From contig NZ_WNZW01000019.1 in the NCBI RefSeq assembly GCF_009725165.1, forward strand, positions 1 to 59,131: a DNA stretch of 59,131 bases, written 5' to 3'. The position numbers and the translations under genes were made by a program. Below the pieces are notes generated by a model. That model saw only the letters and a list, made by a program, of their open reading frames with translations. It did no database searches and was not told where the DNA came from. Below are positions 1 through 8,486 of this stretch, piece by piece (positions within the stretch are counted from its first letter, which is position 1; every line of letters starts with the position of its first letter). The stretch comes from Paenibacillus woosongensis. Lineage in GTDB: Bacteria; Bacillota; Bacilli; Paenibacillales; Paenibacillaceae.

Positions 1-50
1 TCGCCACACACTTCCATCCATTTGTCAAGTCCTTTTTTCTTTTGCATGCA

Positions 51-89
51 AAAAAAGAGCGGGCTATCTTTTCGATAACCTGCTCTTTT
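51..89 (-). terminator. Rho-independent terminator after the xylan operon
   Basis: The arms at 55-68 and 74-87 pair with two mismatches around a TTTTC loop. Read on the minus strand the stem runs into a T-tract, as expected for the end of the xylanase transcript. On the plus strand the tract is shorter, so it may also work weakly for a plus-strand gene outside the window. Confidence 0.7.
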
Positions 90-237
90 CACGATATTTG
101 GATCTGCGCCCTAACTTAATGACATTGGTCCGGAGGACTCCCTTTTTTTATAGAAAATAGATATCGACTTCCCCGTATACTCTGCCCTGGCACTATGCTT
201 CACTCCATAGGACCCCAATATCCTAAAGCGAAGATGA

Positions 238-1248
238 TTAGCCTTTAAGCGCAGCGATCCGATGAAAAGCCGGTTTTGGATCATGCTGTTCATCAAACAG
301 GAATGGCCAATTTTTTCGCCCGCGCACTGGAAAATCGTTCAGCCAGGTATAGTCGTCCGCCGCTCCCCAAAAGGTCACGGAAGTAATCGCATCCCTGTAT
401 TCCTTCAGCAATCTGAAGATAGCTTCGTATCGCTCGGCCTGGAGCTCGAGCATTTCCGCCGTTGGCTCCGCCACATCGGTACGCTTGTCATCAAACCGGA
501 ACATCGACATATCCAGTTCAGTCAGCTGCAGCTGCAGACCGAGGCTGGCGTATTTGTCCATTGCCGCGCGAATGTCATCCAATGAAGGACTGTATAGATT
601 CCAGTGGGCCTGCAGGCCGATGCCGTGAATAGGCACACCTTGATCCAGTAGCGACTTCACTAAAGTATAGATCTTATCGCGCTTCCCTGGATGAGATTCA
701 TTGTAATCGTTATAGAAGAGGGCTGCGCCTGGGTCGGCTTCATGCGCATATTCAAATGCCCGTGCAATGAATTCCGGTCCGGCAATATCCAGCCATTTCG
801 AACGGCGCAGCAGGTCATCCCCTTCGTCCGCGATAACCTCGTTCACCACATCCCAAGCGTAAATCTCGCCTTTATAACGGCCTGCCACCGTGTGGATATG
901 AGATTTCATCCTCTCGAGCAAGGTTGCCCGATCTACCGGGTTCCCCTGCTTATCTTCAAACAGCCAGCCAGTGGACTGGTTATGCCACACCAGGGTGTGT
1001 CCCCGCATAGCCATGCCGTGCTTCCGGGCAAACGCCGCTATTCGATCCGCCTCGTCGAATGTATAGGCCCCCTCTTCCGGCTGTACGCTGGCGAATTTCA
1101 TTTCATTCTCCGCCGTAATGCTATTGAAATGATAAGCCAGCAATTCCTCCTGCGTCCGTATGGTCAGCGGGTTGACGGCAGCACCGATCCGAAAATCATC
1201 TGCAAAAATATCCTTCAATGCCGCTTCCGTACGTGTTCTATTCGTCAA
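238..1248 (-). CDS. Intracellular GH10 endo-1,4-beta-xylanase
   Basis: This glycoside hydrolase family 10 enzyme cleaves beta-1,4 bonds in xylo-oligosaccharides. I start it at a TTG (1248) because AGGAGG lies 8 bases upstream; the longer ATG-initiated reading at 1284 lacks such a site. The resulting 336-residue protein has no signal peptide or carbohydrate-binding module, the usual form of cytoplasmic GH10 enzymes. Family landmarks are the HTLVWH motif, the acid/base glutamate in WDVVNEV (about residue 137) and the nucleophile in LTELDMS (about residue 244). It is the last gene of the transporter operon, so it probably trims imported xylo-oligomers. The TTG start could limit its translation relative to the transporter genes. 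Confidence 0.93.
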   Translation of the reverse strand: MTNRTRTEAALKDIFADDFRIGAAVNPLTIRTQEELLAYHFNSITAENEMKFASVQPEEGAYTFDEADRIAAFARKHGMAMRGHTLVWHNQSTGWLFEDKQGNPVDRATLLERMKSHIHTVAGRYKGEIYAWDVVNEVIADEGDDLLRRSKWLDIAGPEFIARAFEYAHEADPGAALFYNDYNESHPGKRDKIYTLVKSLLDQGVPIHGIGLQAHWNLYSPSLDDIRAAMDKYASLGLQLQLTELDMSMFRFDDKRTDVAEPTAEMLELQAERYEAIFRLLKEYRDAITSVTFWGAADDYTWLNDFPVRGRKNWPFLFDEQHDPKPAFHRIAALKG

Positions 1249-1301
1249 AATAGCTTCCTCCTGACTGATGATTAGTCCAGGCATTGCATGCCCCAGTTCC
1301 G

Positions 1302-2261
1302 TTACTCTTTAACACTCCCTACGTTCAAACCGACGACGAAGTATTTCTGCATGAATGGATACACCAGCAGAATAGGCACGGAAGCCACAACCGTCACCGC
1401 AGCCCGAATCGATAAAGGCGTCACCATTTGCGTGGCTGCCCCCTGAGTCATGCCTGCCCCTGCAGCTACTGAAGGATTGTTATTAGCATTCATACTCGAG
1501 GATAACAGCTTCATCAGCTCGTATTGCAAGGTGCTTAGTTCCTGCCTAGAAGAGGTGTAAATAAAGGCATCAAACCAGGAGTTCCACGCCCCGACAGCAA
1601 CAAACAATGCAATAGTGGCCAACACCGGCTTGCAGAGCGGGAAGATGATCTGCCAGAAAATTTTGAAATCACCGGCTCCATCGATCCTCGCCGACTCGAC
1701 TAAGCTTTCGGAAATAGATCCGATATAGGTACGGATAACAATCATGTTAAACGCGCTGATCATTGAAGGGATTACGTACACCCAGAACGTGTTGATCAAG
1801 TGCAGGTCCTTCATCAGGAAGTAGCCTGGAATCAGACCGGCGTTAAAGTACATCGTCAGGATGAAAATGAAGGTAATCGGCTTGCGGAACACATATTCCC
1901 GCCGGCTCAGCGTGTAAGCCAGCATCGTGGTCAGGAACAGATTCAGCAAGGTCGAAAGCACCGTTCTGGCTACCGAAACCACAAATGCGTTATATATCGT
2001 TCCCGAAACGAAAACCGCCTTGTAGTTCTGCAAGGTGAATGCCCTTGGCCAAAGATATAATCCGCCACGGATCGTATCGCTCCCAGCATTAAAGGATACG
2101 ACGATCGTGTTCAGAAATGGATACAAGGTGACGATGACCAAGATGATCATGAATATCGTGTTGAGTGTATGAAAGATGATCGGCTCTATCCGTCCTCTTC
2201 TTATACGTTTATTGACTGCCGCAGCAGTTGCTGGTCCTGGGGTGGTTGAATAATTTGCCAT
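1302..2261 (-). CDS. Sugar ABC transporter permease, LplC/YtcP type
   Basis: This is one of two membrane subunits of an oligosaccharide importer of the CUT1 group. The 319 residues carry about six membrane segments. The cytoplasmic EAA loop, which contacts the ATPase, is recognisable around ESARIDGAGDF. The C-terminal ending VVGLNVGSVKE is typical of the LplC/YtcP subfamily. It begins one base after the stop codon of the partner permease, so the two are translationally linked. No ATPase gene lies in the operon; such systems commonly share one MsmX-type ATPase encoded elsewhere. Xylo-oligosaccharides are inferred as substrate only from the adjacent GH10 gene. Confidence 0.9.
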   Translation of the reverse strand: MANYSTTPGPATAAAVNKRIRRGRIEPIIFHTLNTIFMIILVIVTLYPFLNTIVVSFNAGSDTIRGGLYLWPRAFTLQNYKAVFVSGTIYNAFVVSVARTVLSTLLNLFLTTMLAYTLSRREYVFRKPITFIFILTMYFNAGLIPGYFLMKDLHLINTFWVYVIPSMISAFNMIVIRTYIGSISESLVESARIDGAGDFKIFWQIIFPLCKPVLATIALFVAVGAWNSWFDAFIYTSSRQELSTLQYELMKLLSSSMNANNNPSVAAGAGMTQGAATQMVTPLSIRAAVTVVASVPILLVYPFMQKYFVVGLNVGSVKE

Positions 2262-2262
2262 A

Positions 2263-3222
2263 CTATAACAGCCTCTCTTCCCCTAGTCGTTTAGCCATCC
2301 AGTTTGCAAAGAGCAGCATGGTCACGCTAACAACCGTTTTAAATATACCAGCAGCAGTAGCTAGTGAGTAATTGCCTTGAGCAAGCCCGTATTTCAACAC
2401 GAAAATATCTATGGTCTGCGACCAGTCGAGCACAAGGCCGTTGCCTAGCAGATATTGAACTTCAAAGCCGGCTTCGAGAATATGACCGATCGACATGATC
2501 AACAGAATAATAATCGTTGGTTTTATGCCCGGCAGCGTAATATGGAGCATTTTCCTATAACGGCTTGCTCCATCAATATCTGCGGCTTCGTATAGTGCGG
2601 GATCGATCGCGGACATGGCGGCCAAATAGATGATCGTATTCCAGCCGACTTCTTTCCACACATGCGATGCACCGACAATACCCCAGAAATACTTGCCTTC
2701 GCTGAGCCATTGAATGGGCTCTTTAATCAGATTCAGCTTAAGCAGGACGTCGTTGACAATTCCGTCTGAAGCTAGCGAGGTCGCTACAATTCCAGTTACG
2801 ATAATCCAAGATAAAAAGTGCGGCAGATAGGATATCGTCTGCACGGTTCTTTTCCAAAATATTTTCTTGATTTCATTCAGCAATAAAGCCAATATGATCG
2901 CGGTTGTAAAGCCAAGAATTAGATTAATAATACTCATCGCAAGCGTATTTCGTAGTACCTGCAAAAAACTGTCGTCTTTAAACAAAAATTCGAAGTGTTT
3001 AAAACCTACCCATTTCTGATCACCGAAGCTGCGCGCCGGCTTATAGTCCTGGAAGGCCATGGTCCAACCCCAAATTGGAACATAGGCGAATAAAACAATG
3101 TAAGCCAGAAGTGGCACTGACATATAGATCAGCTGACTCTGGCTTTTAATGAGGGACCAGGTCATTTTCTTTTCTTTTTTAGACTTCCGGACGGTACGGT
3201 TTTTCGTTAATGTCTCATCCAT
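2263..3222 (-). CDS. Sugar ABC transporter permease, LplB/YteP type
   Basis: This is the second membrane subunit of the importer, 319 residues. A positively charged cytoplasmic N-terminus of about 25 residues is followed by about six membrane segments. The first hydrophobic block continues into PIWGWTMAFQDYKP, a conserved stretch of the LplB/YteP subfamily. The EAA loop is at EAADIDGASRYRK. GGGGAG stands about 8 bases before the ATG. It follows the binding-protein gene by 87 bases and abuts the other permease. A homologue at 28801-29760 serves the mannan locus, with similar signature segments. Confidence 0.9.
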   Translation of the reverse strand: MDETLTKNRTVRKSKKEKKMTWSLIKSQSQLIYMSVPLLAYIVLFAYVPIWGWTMAFQDYKPARSFGDQKWVGFKHFEFLFKDDSFLQVLRNTLAMSIINLILGFTTAIILALLLNEIKKIFWKRTVQTISYLPHFLSWIIVTGIVATSLASDGIVNDVLLKLNLIKEPIQWLSEGKYFWGIVGASHVWKEVGWNTIIYLAAMSAIDPALYEAADIDGASRYRKMLHITLPGIKPTIIILLIMSIGHILEAGFEVQYLLGNGLVLDWSQTIDIFVLKYGLAQGNYSLATAAGIFKTVVSVTMLLFANWMAKRLGEERLL

Positions 3223-3309
3223 AAGCGTTTTCTCCCCAAAACCTGTAATTGCGGAAGGTGGGAGACAAAAGCAAGTCCGCCCTCCACCTTCCGATTCAAC
3301 CCCAATGCC

Positions 3310-4998
3310 TTATTTCACTGACCAGGTATCCGTTCTCCACTGCAATACTTCATTAATACGATCTTCATACGCCTTGATGTTCAGCTTGCCGATTTCGGAC
3401 ACATACTCGTTCCACACTTTATCGAATTCGCTTGGTTTGGCAAGAATGGCTTTCGGCAAATACTTCGTTGACAATTCATTTTGCTTCGTATTTACAATTT
3501 TCGCTTCGGATCCATCGACCAAGTCTATGGACCAAGCCGGATAAGCAATGTCATTCTCCGGTGCCTCACTAAAGAATTGAACCGGGCTGTCGAAGCCGTA
3601 AGCTTCAAGGAACTGCCTGTCATACGGTTTCAACCCAGCCTTGAATTCCTCAGGTTGAGCGGCTGCATCCGTGGAGTTCCCATCGGAGAAAAAACCTTCC
3701 ATTTTCGGTGCAAATTTAACCCAAGCATCCGCTTTATTGCCCAATTTCCAGGTGCCGTCATTAAAATTATCGCGCTGCTCTTGCGTTTTCATGAAGCGGC
3801 CTTCCTCATTGACGTAGTAGTCCTCGTCTGGAATTCCCCAAAGGAGAATTTTCTGCCAGTCCTCTTCGATCAAGCGATCCATTAACTTAATAATCTTGAC
3901 AGGATCCTTCGCGTTGACACTGATACCAAAACCGTTGTTGAGGTTCAGTGCCGGACGATCCTTGTAGTGATCCCTGATGCTTGTATCGTATACGAGAGGA
4001 AGACCGATATAAGTTCTTTCGAACCTCTCCTGTGTAATCAAAGATTCCTCAGCTTGTTGGAAATTCCAATGCTGGTCAAACATGCCGAGAACGGCGCCGC
4101 TTGAAATTTTGGCCATATACTGGTCAAAGTTTTGCGTAAATGCCTCTTTATCGACCAATCCGGCTGCATTCATTTCATTCAGCTTCTGATAGTACCGCTT
4201 CGCGTAATCCTTATCGGCAAAAATCTCCGCTTTGCCGTTTTCTACAACAACGCCGCCGTTATTCGGATGACCGATCAAATGCTGCGGAGCGTTGAACAAT
4301 CCCCAGTTTCTCCAGTCATAGTTCAAGATCTCGAAACCAATGGTCGGGGTTCCGTCGATCGTTGGGTATTTCTCCTTGTACTTGGCGATCAAATCAAAGT
4401 ATTCATCCAGCGTTTTGACTTGAGGATAACCTGCATCCTCCAATACCGCCTTTTGGATCCAGAAGGCCGGTCCTGCATACCAGTTGCTGACAGGGTCGCC
4501 GTTCAAAACGCCATAGTTCGGAAGAATATAAATATGACCGTCATCTGGGTCCTTCATCATATTCCAGTATCTTTCATAATGCTTTTTCAAGTTTGGAGCG
4601 TGTTCCTCAATCAAATCCTCTAGAGGGATATAAGCCCCTGCTGCAGTCAGCTTTGTATTTCCCGTCATCAGATCAGGATAGTCCGAGCCTGCAATCATAA
4701 CGCCCAGCTTCTGATCAATGTCACCCGCCAAAAATTCAAATTTGAAGGAAGCACCGGTCTCTTCTTTAATCATCTTGTATATCTTGTTGTCTGGTGTTGG
4801 CTGTTGACCGGCCTCTCCAATAAAGACGCTGATTTCAAATGGTTCTACCTTACCGCCATTGTTCTCGCCCGCTGATTGCTCCGGAGTATTTTTGCCTCCA
4901 CCCAACTTCGCGCCGCCGCTGCATCCTGACAGAATGACGCTGAGCGATAGTAGCAGGATCGTGCCGAGCCGAAACAACGATTTAGACTTACCCCCCAT
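3310..4998 (-). CDS. Lipoprotein sugar-binding protein, LplA/YtcQ type
   Basis: This is the extracytoplasmic solute-binding subunit of the importer, 562 residues. The start chosen (ATG at 4998) has GGAGGT 8-9 bases upstream and places a classic lipoprotein signal at the N-terminus: charged residues, a hydrophobic run, then the lipobox LSGC. After the cysteine comes a low-complexity Gly/Asn linker and then the family 1 binding fold. Length fits the large LplA/YtcQ subfamily (about 500-580 residues). It is the first transporter gene, downstream of three regulatory genes and a cre-like site at 5046-5060. Substrate is inferred to be xylo-oligosaccharide because of the GH10 gene at the end of the operon. 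Confidence 0.9.
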   Translation of the reverse strand: MGGKSKSLFRLGTILLLSLSVILSGCSGGAKLGGGKNTPEQSAGENNGGKVEPFEISVFIGEAGQQPTPDNKIYKMIKEETGASFKFEFLAGDIDQKLGVMIAGSDYPDLMTGNTKLTAAGAYIPLEDLIEEHAPNLKKHYERYWNMMKDPDDGHIYILPNYGVLNGDPVSNWYAGPAFWIQKAVLEDAGYPQVKTLDEYFDLIAKYKEKYPTIDGTPTIGFEILNYDWRNWGLFNAPQHLIGHPNNGGVVVENGKAEIFADKDYAKRYYQKLNEMNAAGLVDKEAFTQNFDQYMAKISSGAVLGMFDQHWNFQQAEESLITQERFERTYIGLPLVYDTSIRDHYKDRPALNLNNGFGISVNAKDPVKIIKLMDRLIEEDWQKILLWGIPDEDYYVNEEGRFMKTQEQRDNFNDGTWKLGNKADAWVKFAPKMEGFFSDGNSTDAAAQPEEFKAGLKPYDRQFLEAYGFDSPVQFFSEAPENDIAYPAWSIDLVDGSEAKIVNTKQNELSTKYLPKAILAKPSEFDKVWNEYVSEIGKLNIKAYEDRINEVLQWRTDTWSVK

Positions 4999-5045
4999 GT
5001 AAAAAAGCACCTCCGCAAATTTTTTAGCTACACAAGCCACTTTTT

Positions 5046-5060
5046 TGTAAGCCCTTTCAT
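5046..5060. promoter_or_regulatory. Probable CcpA cre site before the xylan transporter
   Basis: Read on the minus strand, ATGAAAGGGCTTACA matches the 15-base cre consensus WTGNAANCGNWNNCW except for one G in place of the central C. It lies about 50 bases before the binding-protein start codon, a suitable place for glucose repression. Confidence 0.5.
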
Positions 5061-5133
5061 GTAACCTATCTTTATTTTAGAAGCGCTGTCAGAGCCGAAC
5101 TATAGCACAATTAAAGGATTAACCCTAAAAATA

Positions 5134-6669
5134 TTAGAACCTGCTGCTTTTATATTCGCTCGGCGACATCCGCATCCGGATTTCGAATTGCTTGAAAAAC
5201 TGGCCATAATGGCTGTATCCGACTTGTTCGGCAATTTCGCTGTTCTTCAGCTCGCTCTGCTCGAGCAAGCGCACCGCCTCCTCGATTCGCAGATTATGCA
5301 CAAGCTCGTTAAAGCTGATTCCGTTCCTCTTCAGCAGCAGCTGACCCAGATATGCTGGATGCATGTAGAAAATTTCGCCTAATTTCTTCACCGTGAGGCG
5401 CTCGCGGTAATGCTCGCGAATGTAATCGTTGATTTCCTGCACGATACCCTGTGATTGCTTGGATTGCTCCCGTAGAAGCAGCTCGATGCTATCCATTCCG
5501 AAGGCTTGCAGCAGCTCGAGCAAATCGTCCATTATAAGCACCGAATCCGATAAACCGGGAAGCCCGTATTTCTCGAGCAGCAGCTCTGTCTCCGGATCGC
5601 TCGTCTCTTTCAAGTACTCCATAATTCTCCACATGATGTGGATCACGATCTTCCTGACAATTTCCGGAGCCACGAAAATTTCCCGGAAGGTACGGGCTGC
5701 CGACTCAACCGTTTCCCTGAAGGCATCCTGATCCAGAAGCGAAACCGCGCCAATGATCCCTTCTGCCAGCTGCAGCTGGTCATAGTGGTAATTCAAAGGA
5801 CGCTTGGCAATCTGCTCATACCTCAGAACGCGGTCGTACCCTGTGTCATAAAATTTATACATCATCGCTTCCTTCGCGGTACGGTAGCTATGGCCGATCT
5901 GCAGCAAGGTATTCCCGCCCTCGCCCGCGGCCATAAAGACGCGCTGCCCGGCATAAAGCTGCACCAGCTCCTGAAACAGCCGGTCTGCAGAACGCGCCTC
6001 TGCTTGACAACGTTCGCCATATACGATGCCGAAGCGGTTCATATCCAAATTGATTAAATACATCGCTTCTTCCTGATACAGCAGGGCAGCCGCCCTGCTC
6101 CGCAGCTCAGCAAACGCGGCTCCTTCTGTCTGCACGAGGCAGAAATTCCACGTCTCCCGTGCTTGCGATACGCGGTTTAGTACCGAGCATGCCGCCTGGT
6201 CCTGCGCCTGGTTCTGCAGCACATCCCTGATGCAGGTTACGATCTCCTCGTAAGACGCGATTTGGCTTAAACTCTGCCTCTCCTTCTCCTGTGCCAGCTC
6301 CTTATGGATTTCCGCCAATTCATCCAAAGCCTCTTCAGGAATGATCGGCTTCAACAAGTAACGATTGACGCCATAACGGAGCGCCTTCTGGGCATATTCA
6401 AAATCACTGTATCCGCTGAGAATAACGAAGCGGACATTGCGCGCACCCTCCGCTTGCCAGGCCGCAATCATTTCCAGTCCGTCCATAAGAGGCATATTGA
6501 CGTCCGTTACGACCAAATCCGGCTGTAGCTCCCGGATCAGCCGTAGTCCTTCAATCCCGTTGCTCCCGGTTCCACACACCTCAAACCCGATGCCTGGCCA
6601 GTCGATCCATAGCTGCATCCCTTCCAGCGCACCGGGCTCATCGTCGATCAAGAGCACCTTGAAAGTCAT
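5134..6669 (-). CDS. yesN: AraC-type response regulator (YesN-like), xylan locus, second copy
   Basis: This is a DNA-binding response regulator of 511 residues. The receiver domain (about 1-120) has the acidic pocket IDDE and the phosphoacceptor aspartate 56 in VVTDVNMP, then LSGYSDFEYA and a conserved LLKPI lysine. A central region of about 270 residues is poorly conserved. The C-terminal 100 residues form two AraC-type helix-turn-helix units, ending with VGYSHYGQFFKQF. AAGGGGG stands upstream of the ATG. It follows the kinase gene by about 20 bases and precedes the transporter operon, so it probably activates it. A second YesN-like gene lies on the other side of the kinase, which is unusual. 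Confidence 0.9.
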   Translation of the reverse strand: MTFKVLLIDDEPGALEGMQLWIDWPGIGFEVCGTGSNGIEGLRLIRELQPDLVVTDVNMPLMDGLEMIAAWQAEGARNVRFVILSGYSDFEYAQKALRYGVNRYLLKPIIPEEALDELAEIHKELAQEKERQSLSQIASYEEIVTCIRDVLQNQAQDQAACSVLNRVSQARETWNFCLVQTEGAAFAELRSRAAALLYQEEAMYLINLDMNRFGIVYGERCQAEARSADRLFQELVQLYAGQRVFMAAGEGGNTLLQIGHSYRTAKEAMMYKFYDTGYDRVLRYEQIAKRPLNYHYDQLQLAEGIIGAVSLLDQDAFRETVESAARTFREIFVAPEIVRKIVIHIMWRIMEYLKETSDPETELLLEKYGLPGLSDSVLIMDDLLELLQAFGMDSIELLLREQSKQSQGIVQEINDYIREHYRERLTVKKLGEIFYMHPAYLGQLLLKRNGISFNELVHNLRIEEAVRLLEQSELKNSEIAEQVGYSHYGQFFKQFEIRMRMSPSEYKSSRF

Positions 6670-6689
6670 ATCGTTCCCTTCCCCCTTGG

Positions 6690-8486
6690 TTATGTATGAT
6701 CTAGAAGCTTGAGCGGAATTTCATAACTTACCTCAGTTCCTTCATCAGGCCGGCTGACGATGTCAAAGCGCACCTGATCGTCGTAATACAGCTCCAGCCT
6801 GCGATACACGTTGCGAATGCCAATGCTCGTTCCCGAGGAGCTCTCGTTGCGCACGGCAAGAATGACCTCCCGCAGCTTGGCGGCCTCCATTCCCTTTCCA
6901 TTATCCGCGATGACAACCCGCAGGCGGGCATCCTTCACCGTGGCGCTAATTCGTACTGTGCCCAACCCATCGATTGCCTGGATACCATGCTTGCAGGCGT
7001 TTTCAACGAGCGGCTGTATGCTCATTTTCGGAATTTTATAGCCTAGCGCTTCCTCCTCAATCTCGAACTGATAATCGAACTTTTCCCTAAAACGGAACTT
7101 CTCAATTTTCAAATACATTTCAATGAACACCAGCTCTTCCTCCAGGGATACGAGATCTTCCTTCCAGCTAAGCAGGCGCCGCAGCAGCTTTGACAGACTC
7201 TTAATAATATCAGTCACATCTGAGTAGTTGTTCTTCGTACAGACGACCAAAATCGCGTTAAGCGTATTGAACAAGAAATGGGGATTCATCTGGCTCTGCA
7301 TAAAATTAAGCTCAGCACGAACACGTTCCATCTCCAGGTTCTTCTTCTGAATTTCCAGCTTGTATACGTTGTTGATCAGAGCGTTGATCTTGGCGGTCAT
7401 CCCGTTAAAATTGCGGATCAACCCGCCGATTTCATCGCGCCCTTCGTCGATCTGGATCAGATCGAATTTCTCATTGGACACCTTCTGCATATGCCGGGAC
7501 AGCCGCTTAACCCGATAGTTGTAAGACCTCAGCATGACATAGATAAACATGGTAGCCATCAAGGTGACAGCAGCAGCTATCGCGCCGATGAATAATCGCA
7601 TATCGAGCATCGCCTTCGTAATCCGCGTGCCTTCCGCCATCCCGATCAGCCGCCAGCCCTTTACATACTTGGCCGTACCGATCGAAACCATATGCACATC
7701 CTCGTTGCTGTACTGCTCTGGAAGCCTGAATACAGTGTAGGGATCGACGCTGTTTCGCTGGTAGCCGCTTTGCGCCGACATAATGATCTGATTATGCTCA
7801 TTGACCAGGTAGAGGTTCAGATAGTCCCTTTCCCGCACAATCACATCGTAAATTTTGCTTAAATCGATATCGATGCGAAGCAGCTTGTCGTACGTATCGA
7901 AATGATCGATGTAATCCATTTTCTCAATGACGCTTAAGTAGGGAGCCGTTAACGCCTTATCACTGCTGTCCGTCGCCTGATACGCCGTAACCAGCACTCG
8001 CTCGTTCGACTTCTTCCACAACTTATACCAGTCGCTGTTCTTCACTTCCTCGTTGATGACCTGATAATTCCCTCCGCTTACGATGGACTCATTATCCGTA
8101 AAAATCGTAATGCGCTGAATCTGGTTATTTACCGGCATATAGCTCGTTACCCGATGTCGAAGCTGTTCGTCAAACGCCGTATAGAAATCCAGCGGATCCT
8201 CGTATGTCTGATCCAGCATCTCGTACAGCGTCTTGTCCCTGCTCAAAGCATGACTAACAGCTACACCGCCATCAAGATAATCATGAATGTCCTTTCGGGC
8301 CCGCTCCAGCGAAATCTCAAGGTTCTGCTCCTCCCTTGACTTAATCAGATGGGACATGCGGTCCATGAATAAAAGATTCAAAAGGATAATCGGCAGAAGC
8401 ACGCCAACAAAAAAAATGAGCAGAAACTTAAAGTTCAACGGGATATCGTTTACGATTTTTCTAAGCTTCCACTTTCTCTCAAGCAT
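6690..8486 (-). CDS. yesM: Sensor histidine kinase (YesM-like), xylan locus
   Basis: This membrane kinase of 598 residues probably senses extracellular sugar directly or through the binding protein. Start 8486 has GGGAGGA 8 bases upstream and overlaps the end of the preceding regulator by 8 bases, implying coupled translation. A first membrane segment (about 20-40) is followed by an extracellular region of about 250 residues, a second membrane segment, a HAMP domain, and the His_kinase region. The phosphorylated histidine lies in QMNPHFLFNTLN, the mark of this family. The ATPase domain shows VENACKHGI (N box) and DNGKGM (G1 box). It sits between two response regulator genes. Confidence 0.92.
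   Translation of the reverse strand: MLERKWKLRKIVNDIPLNFKFLLIFFVGVLLPIILLNLLFMDRMSHLIKSREEQNLEISLERARKDIHDYLDGGVAVSHALSRDKTLYEMLDQTYEDPLDFYTAFDEQLRHRVTSYMPVNNQIQRITIFTDNESIVSGGNYQVINEEVKNSDWYKLWKKSNERVLVTAYQATDSSDKALTAPYLSVIEKMDYIDHFDTYDKLLRIDIDLSKIYDVIVRERDYLNLYLVNEHNQIIMSAQSGYQRNSVDPYTVFRLPEQYSNEDVHMVSIGTAKYVKGWRLIGMAEGTRITKAMLDMRLFIGAIAAAVTLMATMFIYVMLRSYNYRVKRLSRHMQKVSNEKFDLIQIDEGRDEIGGLIRNFNGMTAKINALINNVYKLEIQKKNLEMERVRAELNFMQSQMNPHFLFNTLNAILVVCTKNNYSDVTDIIKSLSKLLRRLLSWKEDLVSLEEELVFIEMYLKIEKFRFREKFDYQFEIEEEALGYKIPKMSIQPLVENACKHGIQAIDGLGTVRISATVKDARLRVVIADNGKGMEAAKLREVILAVRNESSSGTSIGIRNVYRRLELYYDDQVRFDIVSRPDEGTEVSYEIPLKLLDHT

Noticed and set aside
111..296. Minus-strand reading frame of 61 codons at the left end
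   Set aside because: It begins inside the end of the xylanase gene, has no ribosome site and shares no recognisable domain. It most likely represents the 3' trailer of the operon.
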